Shown piece after piece: positions 38,426 to 46,813 of a stretch of 64,000 bases of DNA; the stretch's first letter is position 1, and every line of letters starts with the position of its first letter. The DNA is from Campylobacter iguaniorum. GTDB lineage: Bacteria; Campylobacterota; Campylobacteria; Campylobacterales; Campylobacteraceae. The position numbers and the translations under genes are program-made. The notes beneath the pieces are model-generated. The model worked only from the letters and a program-made list of their open reading frames with translations. It was not told the DNA's origin and ran no database searches. The stretch lies in NCBI RefSeq assembly GCF_000736415.1, contig NZ_CP009043.1, positions 1,550,001-1,614,000 on the forward strand, given 5' to 3'.

Positions 38426-39184
38426 TTACAGCTCTATCTCAATACCTACAGGACAATGGTCGCTGCCAGTTATATCGCTTAATATAAATGCGTCTTTGAG
38501 CCTACTTTTGAGATTTTGGCTGATGAAAAAGTAGTCGATTCTCCAGCCGACATTTTTGGCTCTTGCATTAAATCTATAGCTCCACCAAGAATATGCATCA
38601 CTCACGTCACCATGAATAAACCTAAAAGTATCGATAAACCCCGATTCCAAAACGCGGTCGATCCACGCTCTTTCCTCAGGCAAAAATCCGCTTGTTTTGG
38701 CATTGCTTTTTGGATTTTTTAGGTCGATTTCACGGTGAGCTGTATTGACATCTCCGCAAAATATCACGCCTTTTCCTTGCTTTGTTAGCTCATTAATATA
38801 GGCTAAAAATTTATCATAAAACTCCATTTTGTGGCTAAGTCTGTCATCACCACTTTGTCCGTTTGGAAAATAGATATTAAAAAGCACAATATCGCCAAAT
38901 CTATGCTCCAAAACCCTACCCTCATCATCATCAAAAAACTGCGATTTGAAGCTCGCACTCTCAAATTTAGCCAAGCTCATAACTCCACTATATCCGGCTC
39001 TTAAACCCGAATTTACACTTATATTTTCAAATCCAAGATTATAAACTTCGCTTGGCACTTTATCCGCGCTGGCTTTTATCTCTTGAAGTCCAAGAAAATC
39101 AGGATTTTGCTCTCCTAGCCACGCAAAAGCGTCTTTGCCCACGACTGCTCTAAGCCCATTTACATTCCACGAAATCAGTTTCAA
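38426..39184 (-). CDS. xth: Exodeoxyribonuclease III
   Basis: This 252-residue endonuclease/exonuclease/phosphatase-family enzyme cuts at abasic sites and removes 3' blocks. The metal-binding glutamate is in LGLQEIKA, and other catalytic motifs are FCGDVNTAH and the C-terminal GSDHCPVGIEI. It is the second AP endonuclease of the window besides nfo. It is divergent from eptC, as I recall for C. jejuni Cj0255c/Cj0256. Confidence 0.96.
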   Translation of the reverse strand: MKLISWNVNGLRAVVGKDAFAWLGEQNPDFLGLQEIKASADKVPSEVYNLGFENISVNSGLRAGYSGVMSLAKFESASFKSQFFDDDEGRVLEHRFGDIVLFNIYFPNGQSGDDRLSHKMEFYDKFLAYINELTKQGKGVIFCGDVNTAHREIDLKNPKSNAKTSGFLPEERAWIDRVLESGFIDTFRFIHGDVSDAYSWWSYRFNARAKNVGWRIDYFFISQNLKSRLKDAFILSDITGSDHCPVGIEIEL

Positions 39185-39285
39185 AAATTTATCCTTTTAT
39201 TTTTATTATAACTTTAAATTTAAAATATTTTTTTAAATTTACTAAGTATTAGCTGCGTAATTACCAAAACGTTACTAATAAAATT

Positions 39286-39291
39286 TATAAT
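39286..39291 (+). promoter_or_regulatory. -10 box of eptC-dgkA
   Basis: TATAAT lies 28 nt before the GTG start of eptC. Confidence 0.6.
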
Positions 39292-39319
39292 TCGACACTT
39301 TTTATTTCAAAGGATCATT

Positions 39320-40843
39320 GTGTCTATAAGCTCAAACAAATTTACCTTATATTTTGCGCTGTTTTTAACCTTGCTAAACTACAAATTTTTCGCCTACACT
39401 TTTAGCGTATCAAATTTGACAAATGACATTTTAGTTTTGGTCGCGATTCCATTTTTGATATTTGCTTTGATGGGCGTAGTTTTTGGGCTTTTATTTGTGC
39501 CGTTTCTCACCAAACCACTTAGCATTTTTCTAGCTGTCGTTGGCGTGATTGGCGCGTATTTTATAAATACTTATGGCACGATACTTGATAGCGAAATGAT
39601 AAGAAATGCCGTCCAAACAGACACAAAAGAGGTGCGAGACTTGCTTAGCCTTAGTATGTTGCCTTGGCTGATTTTAGCCATTTTGGTCGTGGGTTTTATA
39701 ATAAAAGTTAAAATTGTCTACAAACCATTTTTCAAAGAGCTTGCAGCTAAAGCTATTTTTGTGGTTTCATTTTTGGTTTTATTTGGCGTAGTTTTTGCCG
39801 CGCTTAGCAAGGATTTGGTGCCATTTTTTAGAAACCACAACGACATTAGATTTTACACCACGCCATTTTATCCCTTGTATTCAACTATCAAATTTAGCAA
39901 ATCGCTTGCACCAAAAGAACCATTTAAACAAATCGGACTTGATGCGACCAAGAATGATGATACAAAACGCCTTTTTGTCTTTGTGCTTGGCGAGACTGCG
40001 AGAAGCTTTGATTATTCGATAAATAACTACTCTCTTCACGATACAAACCCATACTCAAAAGCAAATGATTTGCTTAGTTTCAGCGATTTTAGCTCATGTG
40101 GGACAAGCACAGCTATCAGCGTTCCTTGTATGTTTTCTAACTTCACAAGAAGTGATTTTAGCCCAAGCAAAGCCTCAAATACTGGCAATTTACTAGACGT
40201 CTTAAAAACCGCAAAAGTAAATGTCTCATGGCTAGGCAACAACTCTGGCTGGTGTAAAGGAGTTTGCGATAGGACAAGTGACTCAAGAGATTTTGGCGGA
40301 ACGGATTTTGATGAAGTTATGCTTGAAGATGTACAAAAAAAGATATCTGACGCAAACGAAACTTCATTTATCGTTGTCCACCTCCAAGGCAGCCATGGGC
40401 CGACATATTTCAAACGCTACCCAAAAGAGTTTGATAAGTTCAAACCCACTTGCGACACTGCGACTTTAAAAGACTGTAGCCACGAGCAGATCGTAAATAC
40501 ATACGATAATACCATTTTATACACTGATTATATAGTAAATAAAATCGTTGATATGCTAAAAAACAATACCAAATTTGAAACTGGGCTATTTTATGTGAGC
40601 GATCACGGGGAGAGTCTTGGGGAAAATGGAATATACTTGCATGGTATGCCTTATGCTCTAGCACCTGAATTCCAGACCAAAGTCCCTGCAATGCTATATT
40701 TAGATGATGAAACAAGACTTGAAAAGCTAAGAAATTTAAAAGATAGCGAGCTTTCACAAGACTATATTTTTAGCTCAATTCTTGGATTTTTTGGTATCAA
40801 ATCAGAGATTTATAATCCAAATTTAGATATATTTGCCAAATAA
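39320..40843 (+). CDS. eptC: Phosphoethanolamine transferase
   Basis: This 507-residue inner-membrane enzyme has five N-terminal helices (to about 180) and a periplasmic domain with GETARSFDYSINNY (zinc Glu), the nucleophile Thr in SSCGTSTAISVPCM, and HGPTYFKRYP and YVSDHGESLGENGIYLHG. In C. jejuni EptC modifies lipid A, the flagellar rod protein FlgG and N-glycans. Translation starts at GTG 39320 with AAGGA 5-6 nt upstream. It overlaps no gene but is 8 nt before dgkA, which can recycle the diacylglycerol it releases. Confidence 0.93.
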   Translation: MSISSNKFTLYFALFLTLLNYKFFAYTFSVSNLTNDILVLVAIPFLIFALMGVVFGLLFVPFLTKPLSIFLAVVGVIGAYFINTYGTILDSEMIRNAVQTDTKEVRDLLSLSMLPWLILAILVVGFIIKVKIVYKPFFKELAAKAIFVVSFLVLFGVVFAALSKDLVPFFRNHNDIRFYTTPFYPLYSTIKFSKSLAPKEPFKQIGLDATKNDDTKRLFVFVLGETARSFDYSINNYSLHDTNPYSKANDLLSFSDFSSCGTSTAISVPCMFSNFTRSDFSPSKASNTGNLLDVLKTAKVNVSWLGNNSGWCKGVCDRTSDSRDFGGTDFDEVMLEDVQKKISDANETSFIVVHLQGSHGPTYFKRYPKEFDKFKPTCDTATLKDCSHEQIVNTYDNTILYTDYIVNKIVDMLKNNTKFETGLFYVSDHGESLGENGIYLHGMPYALAPEFQTKVPAMLYLDDETRLEKLRNLKDSELSQDYIFSSILGFFGIKSEIYNPNLDIFAK

Positions 40844-40851
40844 GGAAACCC

Positions 40852-41214
40852 ATGAGAAACCAGCCAAAATACAACTTTTTTAAAAACACAAACTACGCAG
40901 TTGATGGTTTAAAAGACATCATCAAAAACGAAAAAAGCTTTAAAATAGAGCTTTTTTGTATAATTTTGCTTGCGATTTTTTCACTATTTTTGAAGTTGAG
41001 CCTAGCTCTTCATCTGCTTTTAATCAGCTCACTTTTTGTGATTTTGATAGTTGAGGCGATAAACTCAGCTATCGAAAGATGCGTAGATCTAGTCACAAAA
41101 GAGTATAACGAGCTTGCCAAAAAAGCCAAAGACGCTGGAAGTGCAGCTGTTTTTTTAAGCATTAGCTTGGCTAGTTTGATTTGGATTTTTGTCTTAGGAA
41201 GTCTGATTTGGTAA
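40852..41214 (+). CDS. dgkA: Diacylglycerol kinase
   Basis: This 120-residue three-helix membrane enzyme phosphorylates diacylglycerol to phosphatidate. The active-site helix EAINSAIERCVDLVTKEYNELAKKAKDAGSAAVFL is fully conserved. Co-transcription with eptC makes sense because phosphoethanolamine transfer leaves diacylglycerol in the membrane. AAGGAAA lies just before the ATG. Confidence 0.96.
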   Translation: MRNQPKYNFFKNTNYAVDGLKDIIKNEKSFKIELFCIILLAIFSLFLKLSLALHLLLISSLFVILIVEAINSAIERCVDLVTKEYNELAKKAKDAGSAAVFLSISLASLIWIFVLGSLIW

Positions 41215-41468
41215 TAGAGATTTTCAAGCAAATTTTAGGCGAAAAAAAGGTTGCCGTGATAGAGTTTTTAGCCAGCAACGCCTATGAAGATGGCACCATA
41301 AAATACAAAATAACTGAAATCTGCTCCGAACTAAATGTAAGCAAACCAACAGTCATCGAAACCCTAAAACTACTCGAACAAAAAGGCGTAATCAAAAAAA
41401 TCAAAACCGGAGTTTATAAGCTCACTTTAGAGCCCCAAAAGCTGCAAAACCCCCAAATGCTCGGCTAA
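41208..41468 (+). CDS. Small winged-helix transcriptional regulator
   Basis: This is an 86-residue protein if it begins at the TTG at 41208 (AGGA 9 nt upstream, overlapping the dgkA stop); an upstream TTG at 41181 would give 95. The helix-turn-helix is ITEICSELNVSKPTVIETLKLLEQKGVIKKIKTGVYKL, an ArsR/MarR-like fold without metal-binding cysteines. From memory the eptC-dgkA-regulator order matches C. jejuni Cj0256-Cj0258. Its last 42 nt overlap the convergent mntP gene, so the two transcripts are antisense at their ends. Target genes are unknown. Confidence 0.82.
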   Translation: MVIEIFKQILGEKKVAVIEFLASNAYEDGTIKYKITEICSELNVSKPTVIETLKLLEQKGVIKKIKTGVYKLTLEPQKLQNPQMLG

Positions 41469-41990
41469 AATTTTAACACCAAGTGCTATAAGTATCACGC
41501 CGCCTAAAATCATGGCCTTACTCTCAAGCATATCGCCCAAAACCCTGCCAACAAAGCTCGCCGCCACACACAAAATAAAGCAAACCGCCCCGATAATCAA
41601 ACAGGCTTCATAAATATTTGCATCACCAAAACTAAGCGTCACACCGACTGCAAGTGCGTCGATACTTGTGGCGATTGCTCCAAGCATAAGCATTCTGAGA
41701 TTTAAATTTAGCGAACACTTAGGATCCATATCCTTGCTCTCTTTTATCATTTTTGCACCCAAAAACGTAAGAATCACAAAAGCGATAAAATGATCTATCG
41801 AAGCTATAAATTTAACAAAAGCAAGCCCAAAAACATAACCAACAGCTGGCATAATAGCCTGAGCCAGACCAAAAATAAACGACATTTTTAGCACGTCAGC
41901 CAAATTTAGATTTTTACACCTTGCACCATTTGCCATGCTTAAAGCCACGCTATCCATAGCTAAAGCAATAGCCAAAAAAATGATTTCCAT
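41427..41990 (-). CDS. mntP: Manganese efflux pump MntP
   Basis: This 187-residue protein has six hydrophobic helices in two related halves, with the family aspartates in AIALAMDSVALSMANGAR (N-half) and ATSIDALAVGVTLSFG (C-half). MntP exports Mn2+. It ends inside the convergent regulator gene (42-nt overlap). Confidence 0.92.
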   Translation of the reverse strand: MEIIFLAIALAMDSVALSMANGARCKNLNLADVLKMSFIFGLAQAIMPAVGYVFGLAFVKFIASIDHFIAFVILTFLGAKMIKESKDMDPKCSLNLNLRMLMLGAIATSIDALAVGVTLSFGDANIYEACLIIGAVCFILCVAASFVGRVLGDMLESKAMILGGVILIALGVKILAEHLGVLQLLGL

Positions 41991-42071
41991 TGATATCCTT
42001 AAATAAAAAGGCGTAATTATATCTTAAATTTTATTATGATAAAATTAACGCCATTTTGGCAAGGATTTGAG

Positions 42072-42977
42072 TTGAAAAAAAATATTGTAGCAGAGTTATT
42101 ACTAGTTTTTGTGGCGATCTCTTGGGGCGGGACGTTTTTGCCTGTGGCTGAAGCGATAAAGAGTATAAATGTTTTTAGCTTTTTGTTTTGGAGATTTTTA
42201 CTGGCCGTTATTTTGATGTATATTTTGACGATAAAAGTGATTAAATTTGACAAGATTTCCATTCTTTGTGGCTTGTTTTTGGGATTTTGGCTATTTGGTG
42301 GATTTACTTTGCAAACTTACGCGCTCAAATTTACTTATAGTTCCACTGTGGCTTTTATCACTGGGCTAAATGTCGTTGTAGTGCCATTTTCTATGCTTAT
42401 ATTTTTCAAACAAAGCGTCAATAAATTTGCATTTGCAGGTGCTTTTATAGCCATCATTGGGCTGTATTTTTTGAGCGGAAATGAAGGGCTTGGATTTGGG
42501 CTTGGAGAGAGTTTGGCTATAATTTGTGCTATTTGCTACGCCTTGCATATCGCATTTACTGGGGTTTTAGTACAAAAATGCAACATCTATGCCATGGTGG
42601 TTTCTCAGTTTTTTGCTGTGGCGTTTTTGTGCTTTTTGGGCGCGGTGTTTTTTGGGGAAGATAATGCTAAAAGCGTGCTTGGCGGGCTTGAGTTTAGCCT
42701 TGAGGCAGACTTTTTGATAGCCATTGTTGTTTGCGCTGTTTTTGCCACAGTGTTTGCGTATTTCGTTCAGACATACGCCCAAGTCTACACCACACCGACC
42801 AAAACTGCCCTAATCCTTACTCTTGAGCCAGTAAGCGCTGGGATTATCGGGTATTTTTTTGGTGGGGAAGTTTTGAGTATGGCTCAAATTTGTGGTGCTG
42901 TGGCGATACTTTTTGGGGTGCTTTTTAGCGAACTTGGTTCAAATTTAGTCAAAAACTCATCTATAAAATTAGACTGA
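42072..42977 (+). CDS. EamA/DMT-superfamily transporter
   Basis: This 301-residue inner-membrane protein has ten hydrophobic helices in two EamA repeats, starting VFVAISWGGTFLPV and with the second repeat from ESLAIICAICYALHIAF. Such proteins export metabolites or amino acids; the substrate is not predictable. The TTG at 42072 is preferred because AAGGA lies 6 nt upstream; an ATG frame start at 42036 would place that site inside the gene. It converges on znuB with a 9-nt overlap. Confidence 0.88.
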   Translation: MKKNIVAELLLVFVAISWGGTFLPVAEAIKSINVFSFLFWRFLLAVILMYILTIKVIKFDKISILCGLFLGFWLFGGFTLQTYALKFTYSSTVAFITGLNVVVVPFSMLIFFKQSVNKFAFAGAFIAIIGLYFLSGNEGLGFGLGESLAIICAICYALHIAFTGVLVQKCNIYAMVVSQFFAVAFLCFLGAVFFGEDNAKSVLGGLEFSLEADFLIAIVVCAVFATVFAYFVQTYAQVYTTPTKTALILTLEPVSAGIIGYFFGGEVLSMAQICGAVAILFGVLFSELGSNLVKNSSIKLD

Positions 42978-43790
42978 TTTGATTTTATAGATGATTTGAG
43001 TTAGGAAGAAAAACAGAGTCGCGACCAAAATAATACTAGCTCCACTTGTGAGATTATATGTGAAGCTAAGCCAAAGCCCAACAACTGTAAAAAATGCCGA
43101 CGTAACAGAAGATAAAATCATCATTACACCTAAATTTGAGCTAAATTTCTCAGCGACAAATGGAGGAATAGTAAGCAGAGCAATAACCAAAATCAGCCCC
43201 ACAACTCTTATAGTAGCCACCACGCAAAGTGCCATTAAAGCAGTTATTGCATAGTAAAAAACGCTAGTTTTCACGCCACGTAATTTTGCAAACTCACTAT
43301 CAAAACTCACAGCGCAAATTTGCCTATAAAATAGCAAAACAAAAAGTATAAAAATAACGTCCAAAATAGCCATAAAATACAAATCACTCTTTGGAACAGC
43401 CAAAATCGAGCCAAAAAGATAACTCATCAAATCCACATTATATCCAGGCGTAAGATCGACTAATATAATACCAAAAGCCATACCAAAAGCCCACAAAGCC
43501 CCGATAATGCTATCGACTCGCTCTTTGTTTTCCATGCTTATAAATGCTATCAAAAGCCCAAGAGCTACAGCAAAAATACTCGCTCCAAGAAGCGGTGCAA
43601 ATCCCACAAAAAACGCCAGCCCGATCCCGCCATAAGCCCCATGTGCCACGCCACCAGCTATGAAGGTCATTTTGTTTATGATAGTAAGCGAACCAATAAT
43701 CCCACAAGCAATGCTTACTAAAATGCCAGCTATCAAAGCATTTTGCATAAATTCATAGTTTAAAATCGCATCTATCAAAGTGTTCTCCAT
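42969..43790 (-). CDS. znuB: Zinc ABC transporter permease
   Basis: This 273-residue ABC-3-type metal permease has about eight helices and family segments GVAHGAYGGIGLAFF, SEFAKLRGVKTSVFYY and RVVGLILVIALLTIPP. It overlaps znuC by 16 nt. With ZnuA and ZnuC it forms a high-affinity uptake system, most likely for zinc given the histidine-rich binding protein and the Zur-like box. Confidence 0.93.
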   Translation of the reverse strand: MENTLIDAILNYEFMQNALIAGILVSIACGIIGSLTIINKMTFIAGGVAHGAYGGIGLAFFVGFAPLLGASIFAVALGLLIAFISMENKERVDSIIGALWAFGMAFGIILVDLTPGYNVDLMSYLFGSILAVPKSDLYFMAILDVIFILFVLLFYRQICAVSFDSEFAKLRGVKTSVFYYAITALMALCVVATIRVVGLILVIALLTIPPFVAEKFSSNLGVMMILSSVTSAFFTVVGLWLSFTYNLTSGASIILVATLFFFLTQIIYKIKSV

Positions 43791-44536
43791 TTTGTGTTAC
43801 AGCCACATTTTTTTAGGGCAAGTTCGACGTCACAAAAATGCTCGTGGTTGTGACTTAGATGATTGATAAAGGCTTTATTATCACGAAATCCACCAACATC
43901 GTGCAAAAATATCTTTTTATCCACGTAAGCGACCAAATTTGAAAAGTTCAAGGCCATATTTATATCGTGGCTTACCATTATTATGCCTGTTCCTTGCTTG
44001 TTTATTTGGGATAAAATAGAGTAGATTTCAGCCTGACCACGTGCGTCTATACTGGCTGTTGGCTCATCTAACATCAAGACTTTTGCATTTGCTTGGAGCG
44101 CTCTAGCGATATAAACTCTTTGCCTTTGACCGCCACTGAGCTCACTTATACGCCTATTTGCAAACTCCTCCATACCGACTAAATTTAGAGCTTTTAGAGC
44201 CTCTTTTTTGTCATTTTTACTATAAAAACCAAATATTTTTTTATCTATTCGCCCCATCAAAACGACTTCTAAAACGCTGATTGGAAATGCCGCATTTACT
44301 GGTATATTTTGCGGGACGTAGCTTGTGTCTGCTTTTTTAGGGTTTTTGCCACCGATCAAAATCTCGCCGCTACTAGGCTCCAAAAGTCCAATCATAAGCT
44401 TTAAAAGCGTGCTTTTGCCACTTCCATTTGCACCGATTATACTAAGAAAATCTTTCGTATCATACTCTAAGCTTACGCCGCTTAAAACCTCGCTATTAGC
44501 GTAGCTAAAGCTCACATCTTTTATCTGTATTTTCAT
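43775..44536 (-). CDS. znuC: Zinc ABC transporter ATP-binding protein
   Basis: This 253-residue ATPase carries Walker A GANGSGKSTLLKLM, signature LSGGQRQRVYIARAL, Walker B VLMLDEPTASID and the H-loop in MVSHDINM. The C-terminal tail ends with HNHEHFCDVELALKKCGC, rich in His and Cys and possibly metal-binding. It is 105 nt downstream of znuA with no clear promoter between. Confidence 0.94.
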   Translation of the reverse strand: MKIQIKDVSFSYANSEVLSGVSLEYDTKDFLSIIGANGSGKSTLLKLMIGLLEPSSGEILIGGKNPKKADTSYVPQNIPVNAAFPISVLEVVLMGRIDKKIFGFYSKNDKKEALKALNLVGMEEFANRRISELSGGQRQRVYIARALQANAKVLMLDEPTASIDARGQAEIYSILSQINKQGTGIIMVSHDINMALNFSNLVAYVDKKIFLHDVGGFRDNKAFINHLSHNHEHFCDVELALKKCGCNTKWRTL

Positions 44537-44641
44537 AACACAATTACTTTATTTGACACCATAAATACTCCAAGCTAGCCGTTTCAAAGCTAAATTTGAA
44601 AGTTATTTTAGCGTTTTTAAATTTAAAATCCAAAATTTGCA

Positions 44642-45529
44642 CTAAAATGACTCTTTAAACGCCCTTATAGTCTCTTGCATACTGCTCATCCAATCGCTTG
44701 GTAGCTGGTCGATACTAACTACTTTTGCACCAGCTTCTTTGGCTATTAGCAAGGCTGATTTTTTAGAAAACTGAGGTGAGACGAATATCACTTTTACGCC
44801 CTCTTCTCTAGCTTCACTTATCAAGCTTGCAAGCTCTTTTGGTTTGGGCTCTTTTCCCTCTACTTCGATAGGGATTTGCACTAGATTATAACGCTTTGCA
44901 AAGTATCCCCAAGACGGATGATAAACTATAAAATTTCTATTTTCAAGCCCATTTAACTGCTCTTTTGCAAAACTATCAAGCCCATCAAGCCTGACTTCAA
45001 ATTTAGCCAAATTTAGCTCATACAAAGCCCTATTTTGTGGATATTTTGCTATTAGTGCGTTTGCTATATTTTTTGCTTGGATTTTTACTAAAACTGGATC
45101 AAGCCAGATGTGTGGATCAAGGCTAAATTTAGCATTAGCTTCATCTTTTTGGTGGGTGTGTTTTGCGTGTTCTTCTTCGCTCTCATTTTCATGGTGAGCG
45201 TGATTTGACATTGGCAAATACTCTACATTTGCACCAGTTTGGACTATTTGCATATTTGGAAAATTACTTACTAATTTGCTTAGCCAAACTCTCTCATAAT
45301 CCATTCCAGCGGCAAAAAATATATCACTTTTTTCTACTAATCTCATCTGCTCGGGGCGCGGCTCATAAGTATGCGGATCTGCGCCACTTCCTACCATCAC
45401 ATTTACCTCCACGCTATCTCCTGCGATCTGCTCTACAAAGTATTTAGTCGGCAAAATGCTTGCAGTCACGACTGGTTTTGCATAAATACTTATGGCAAAA
45501 AAGCATAAACAAGCTAGGAATTTTTTCAT
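44642..45529 (-). CDS. znuA: Zinc-binding periplasmic protein
   Basis: This 295-residue cluster 9 substrate-binding protein has a signal peptide ending ISIYA. Metal-ligand histidines are in GADPHTYEPRP, LDPHIWLDP and YHPSWGYFA, with an acidic ligand later. A flexible loop near residues 112-135 is rich in His and Glu (NHAHHENESEEEHAKHTH), the mark of zinc rather than manganese binders. Transcription starts at a TATAAT just downstream of a palindrome facing the Fur-family gene. Confidence 0.95.
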   Translation of the reverse strand: MKKFLACLCFFAISIYAKPVVTASILPTKYFVEQIAGDSVEVNVMVGSGADPHTYEPRPEQMRLVEKSDIFFAAGMDYERVWLSKLVSNFPNMQIVQTGANVEYLPMSNHAHHENESEEEHAKHTHQKDEANAKFSLDPHIWLDPVLVKIQAKNIANALIAKYPQNRALYELNLAKFEVRLDGLDSFAKEQLNGLENRNFIVYHPSWGYFAKRYNLVQIPIEVEGKEPKPKELASLISEAREEGVKVIFVSPQFSKKSALLIAKEAGAKVVSIDQLPSDWMSSMQETIRAFKESF

Positions 45530-45564
45530 TATATAATCCTTTTAAATTTGATAAAAATTGCGAA

Positions 45565-45590
45565 ATTATATCAAATGCAACTTAGTTGCA
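45565..45590 (-). promoter_or_regulatory. znuA promoter with a putative Zur operator
   Basis: The perfect palindrome TGCAAC-TTA-GTTGCA (45576-45590) lies 5 bp upstream of a minus-strand TATAAT (45570-45565), where a bound repressor would block polymerase. An extra copy of the half-site (GCAACTTA) follows on the plus strand. A Fur-family gene is divergent 85 bp away. Zur binding is inferred. Confidence 0.55.
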
Positions 45591-45674
45591 ACTTAACTTT
45601 TTATCATAAAACAAACCACAATCTTAAATTTTAATTTTTTTTATGTTATCATACTAAAAACTTTGGATAAAGAT

Positions 45675-46025
45675 ATGGATGGAGCAACTTTTTTAAACGA
45701 ACACTCTATAGCGCCGACGCCCATTCGGGTCAGCATCATAGAGATTTTACAAGCCAATGATAAACCCATAAGCTATGATGAATTTCTTACAAAAATCAAA
45801 GCAAACAAAACGACTATCTATAGAAATTTAGATATTCTTTTGGATAAAAATTTGATTATCAAAAATGAAATAGACCATAAAAGTTTTTATGAGCTTGCAG
45901 ACCACGCAAAAGCGTATTTCGTCTGCGAAACTTGCCATAAACTTGAAGAAATAGAGCTTCCAAAACTTCCTGGAAAAAGCGTCAAAAGCGTAGTTATAAA
46001 GGGACTTTGTGAAAAATGTAGTTAA
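45675..46025 (+). CDS. Fur-family regulator, probably Zur-like
   Basis: This 116-residue protein has a Fur-type winged helix (PTPIRVSIIEILQANDKPISYDEFLTKIKANKTTIYRNLDILL). A short dimerisation domain follows with two CxxC pairs, CETC near residue 88 and CEKC at the C-terminus, forming the structural zinc site. It is shorter than Fur and divergent from znuA, which points to zinc control. The ATG at 45675 has GGA 7 nt upstream; a TTG at 45663 is also in frame. Confidence 0.85.
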   Translation: MDGATFLNEHSIAPTPIRVSIIEILQANDKPISYDEFLTKIKANKTTIYRNLDILLDKNLIIKNEIDHKSFYELADHAKAYFVCETCHKLEEIELPKLPGKSVKSVVIKGLCEKCS

Positions 46026-46099
46026 AAATTTAATAGCTTATTTGGGCTTAAGTTTATTTTATATACAATTAAATTTCATCTTAACAAGAAAGGTAAATT

Positions 46100-46813
46100 T
46101 TGGAAAATATCTGGGATAAAAAGTCAAAATCATATCCAAAATTTACAAATAGCTTGAGCGAATTCCAAATAGAATTTTTTGATTTTTTGGGAAGCTCTGG
46201 GGTTGATTTTAGCTCCAAAAGTGTCGTTGATATTGGGTGTGGGACTGGAGTTTATACTCTGTATATAGCCAAATTTGCGAAGTCTATTTTAGGCGTGGAT
46301 ACAAGCCCAAAAATGCTAGAAATCCTAAACCAAACAGCGAGCGAATTTGGGATAAAAAACGTCCAAACAAAAGTAGGAAGCTTGCAAGAAATCAGCGAAA
46401 ATTTTGATATTTCGTTTCTTACTATGTCACCAGCCCTCAAAGATGAAAACGACTTTGCAAAGTTTTTAAGTCTTGGCAAAACTAGAGTTTATATGAACTG
46501 GCAAGCCCAAAGAAGCTCAGATTTGCTTGAGCCGTTTTTTGCTAAATTTGGTAGAAAAAACTCCCAAAATACGGCTTTGAAATTTGAAAACTACCTCATA
46601 AAAAATAAAATAAACTACAAAAGCACTGTTTTAGAAGAGTTTAGAACCGCCAAAAGAGATTTGGCAGCGACATTCGAAAACGTGCTTTGGCATCTTGAGA
46701 TCAATGAGTGTAAATTTGACAAAAACGAAGTCTTTGAAGAGTTAAAAAATTTAGTAAAAGATGGCTTTATAGAAGAAAATTTAAGCTCATCAATGAAAGT
46801 TTTGGTATTATGA
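46100..46813 (+). CDS. Class I SAM-dependent methyltransferase of unknown substrate
   Basis: This 237-residue protein has the Rossmann motif VVDIGCGTGVYTLYIA near residues 45-60, then GVDTSPKMLEIL and a motif IV region DISFLTMSPAL. The substrate cannot be told. It starts at a TTG (46100) with GAAAGG 6 nt upstream and overlaps the next gene by 4 nt, so it leads the cytochrome peroxidase / GGDEF-EAL operon. Confidence 0.85.
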   Translation: MENIWDKKSKSYPKFTNSLSEFQIEFFDFLGSSGVDFSSKSVVDIGCGTGVYTLYIAKFAKSILGVDTSPKMLEILNQTASEFGIKNVQTKVGSLQEISENFDISFLTMSPALKDENDFAKFLSLGKTRVYMNWQAQRSSDLLEPFFAKFGRKNSQNTALKFENYLIKNKINYKSTVLEEFRTAKRDLAATFENVLWHLEINECKFDKNEVFEELKNLVKDGFIEENLSSSMKVLVL

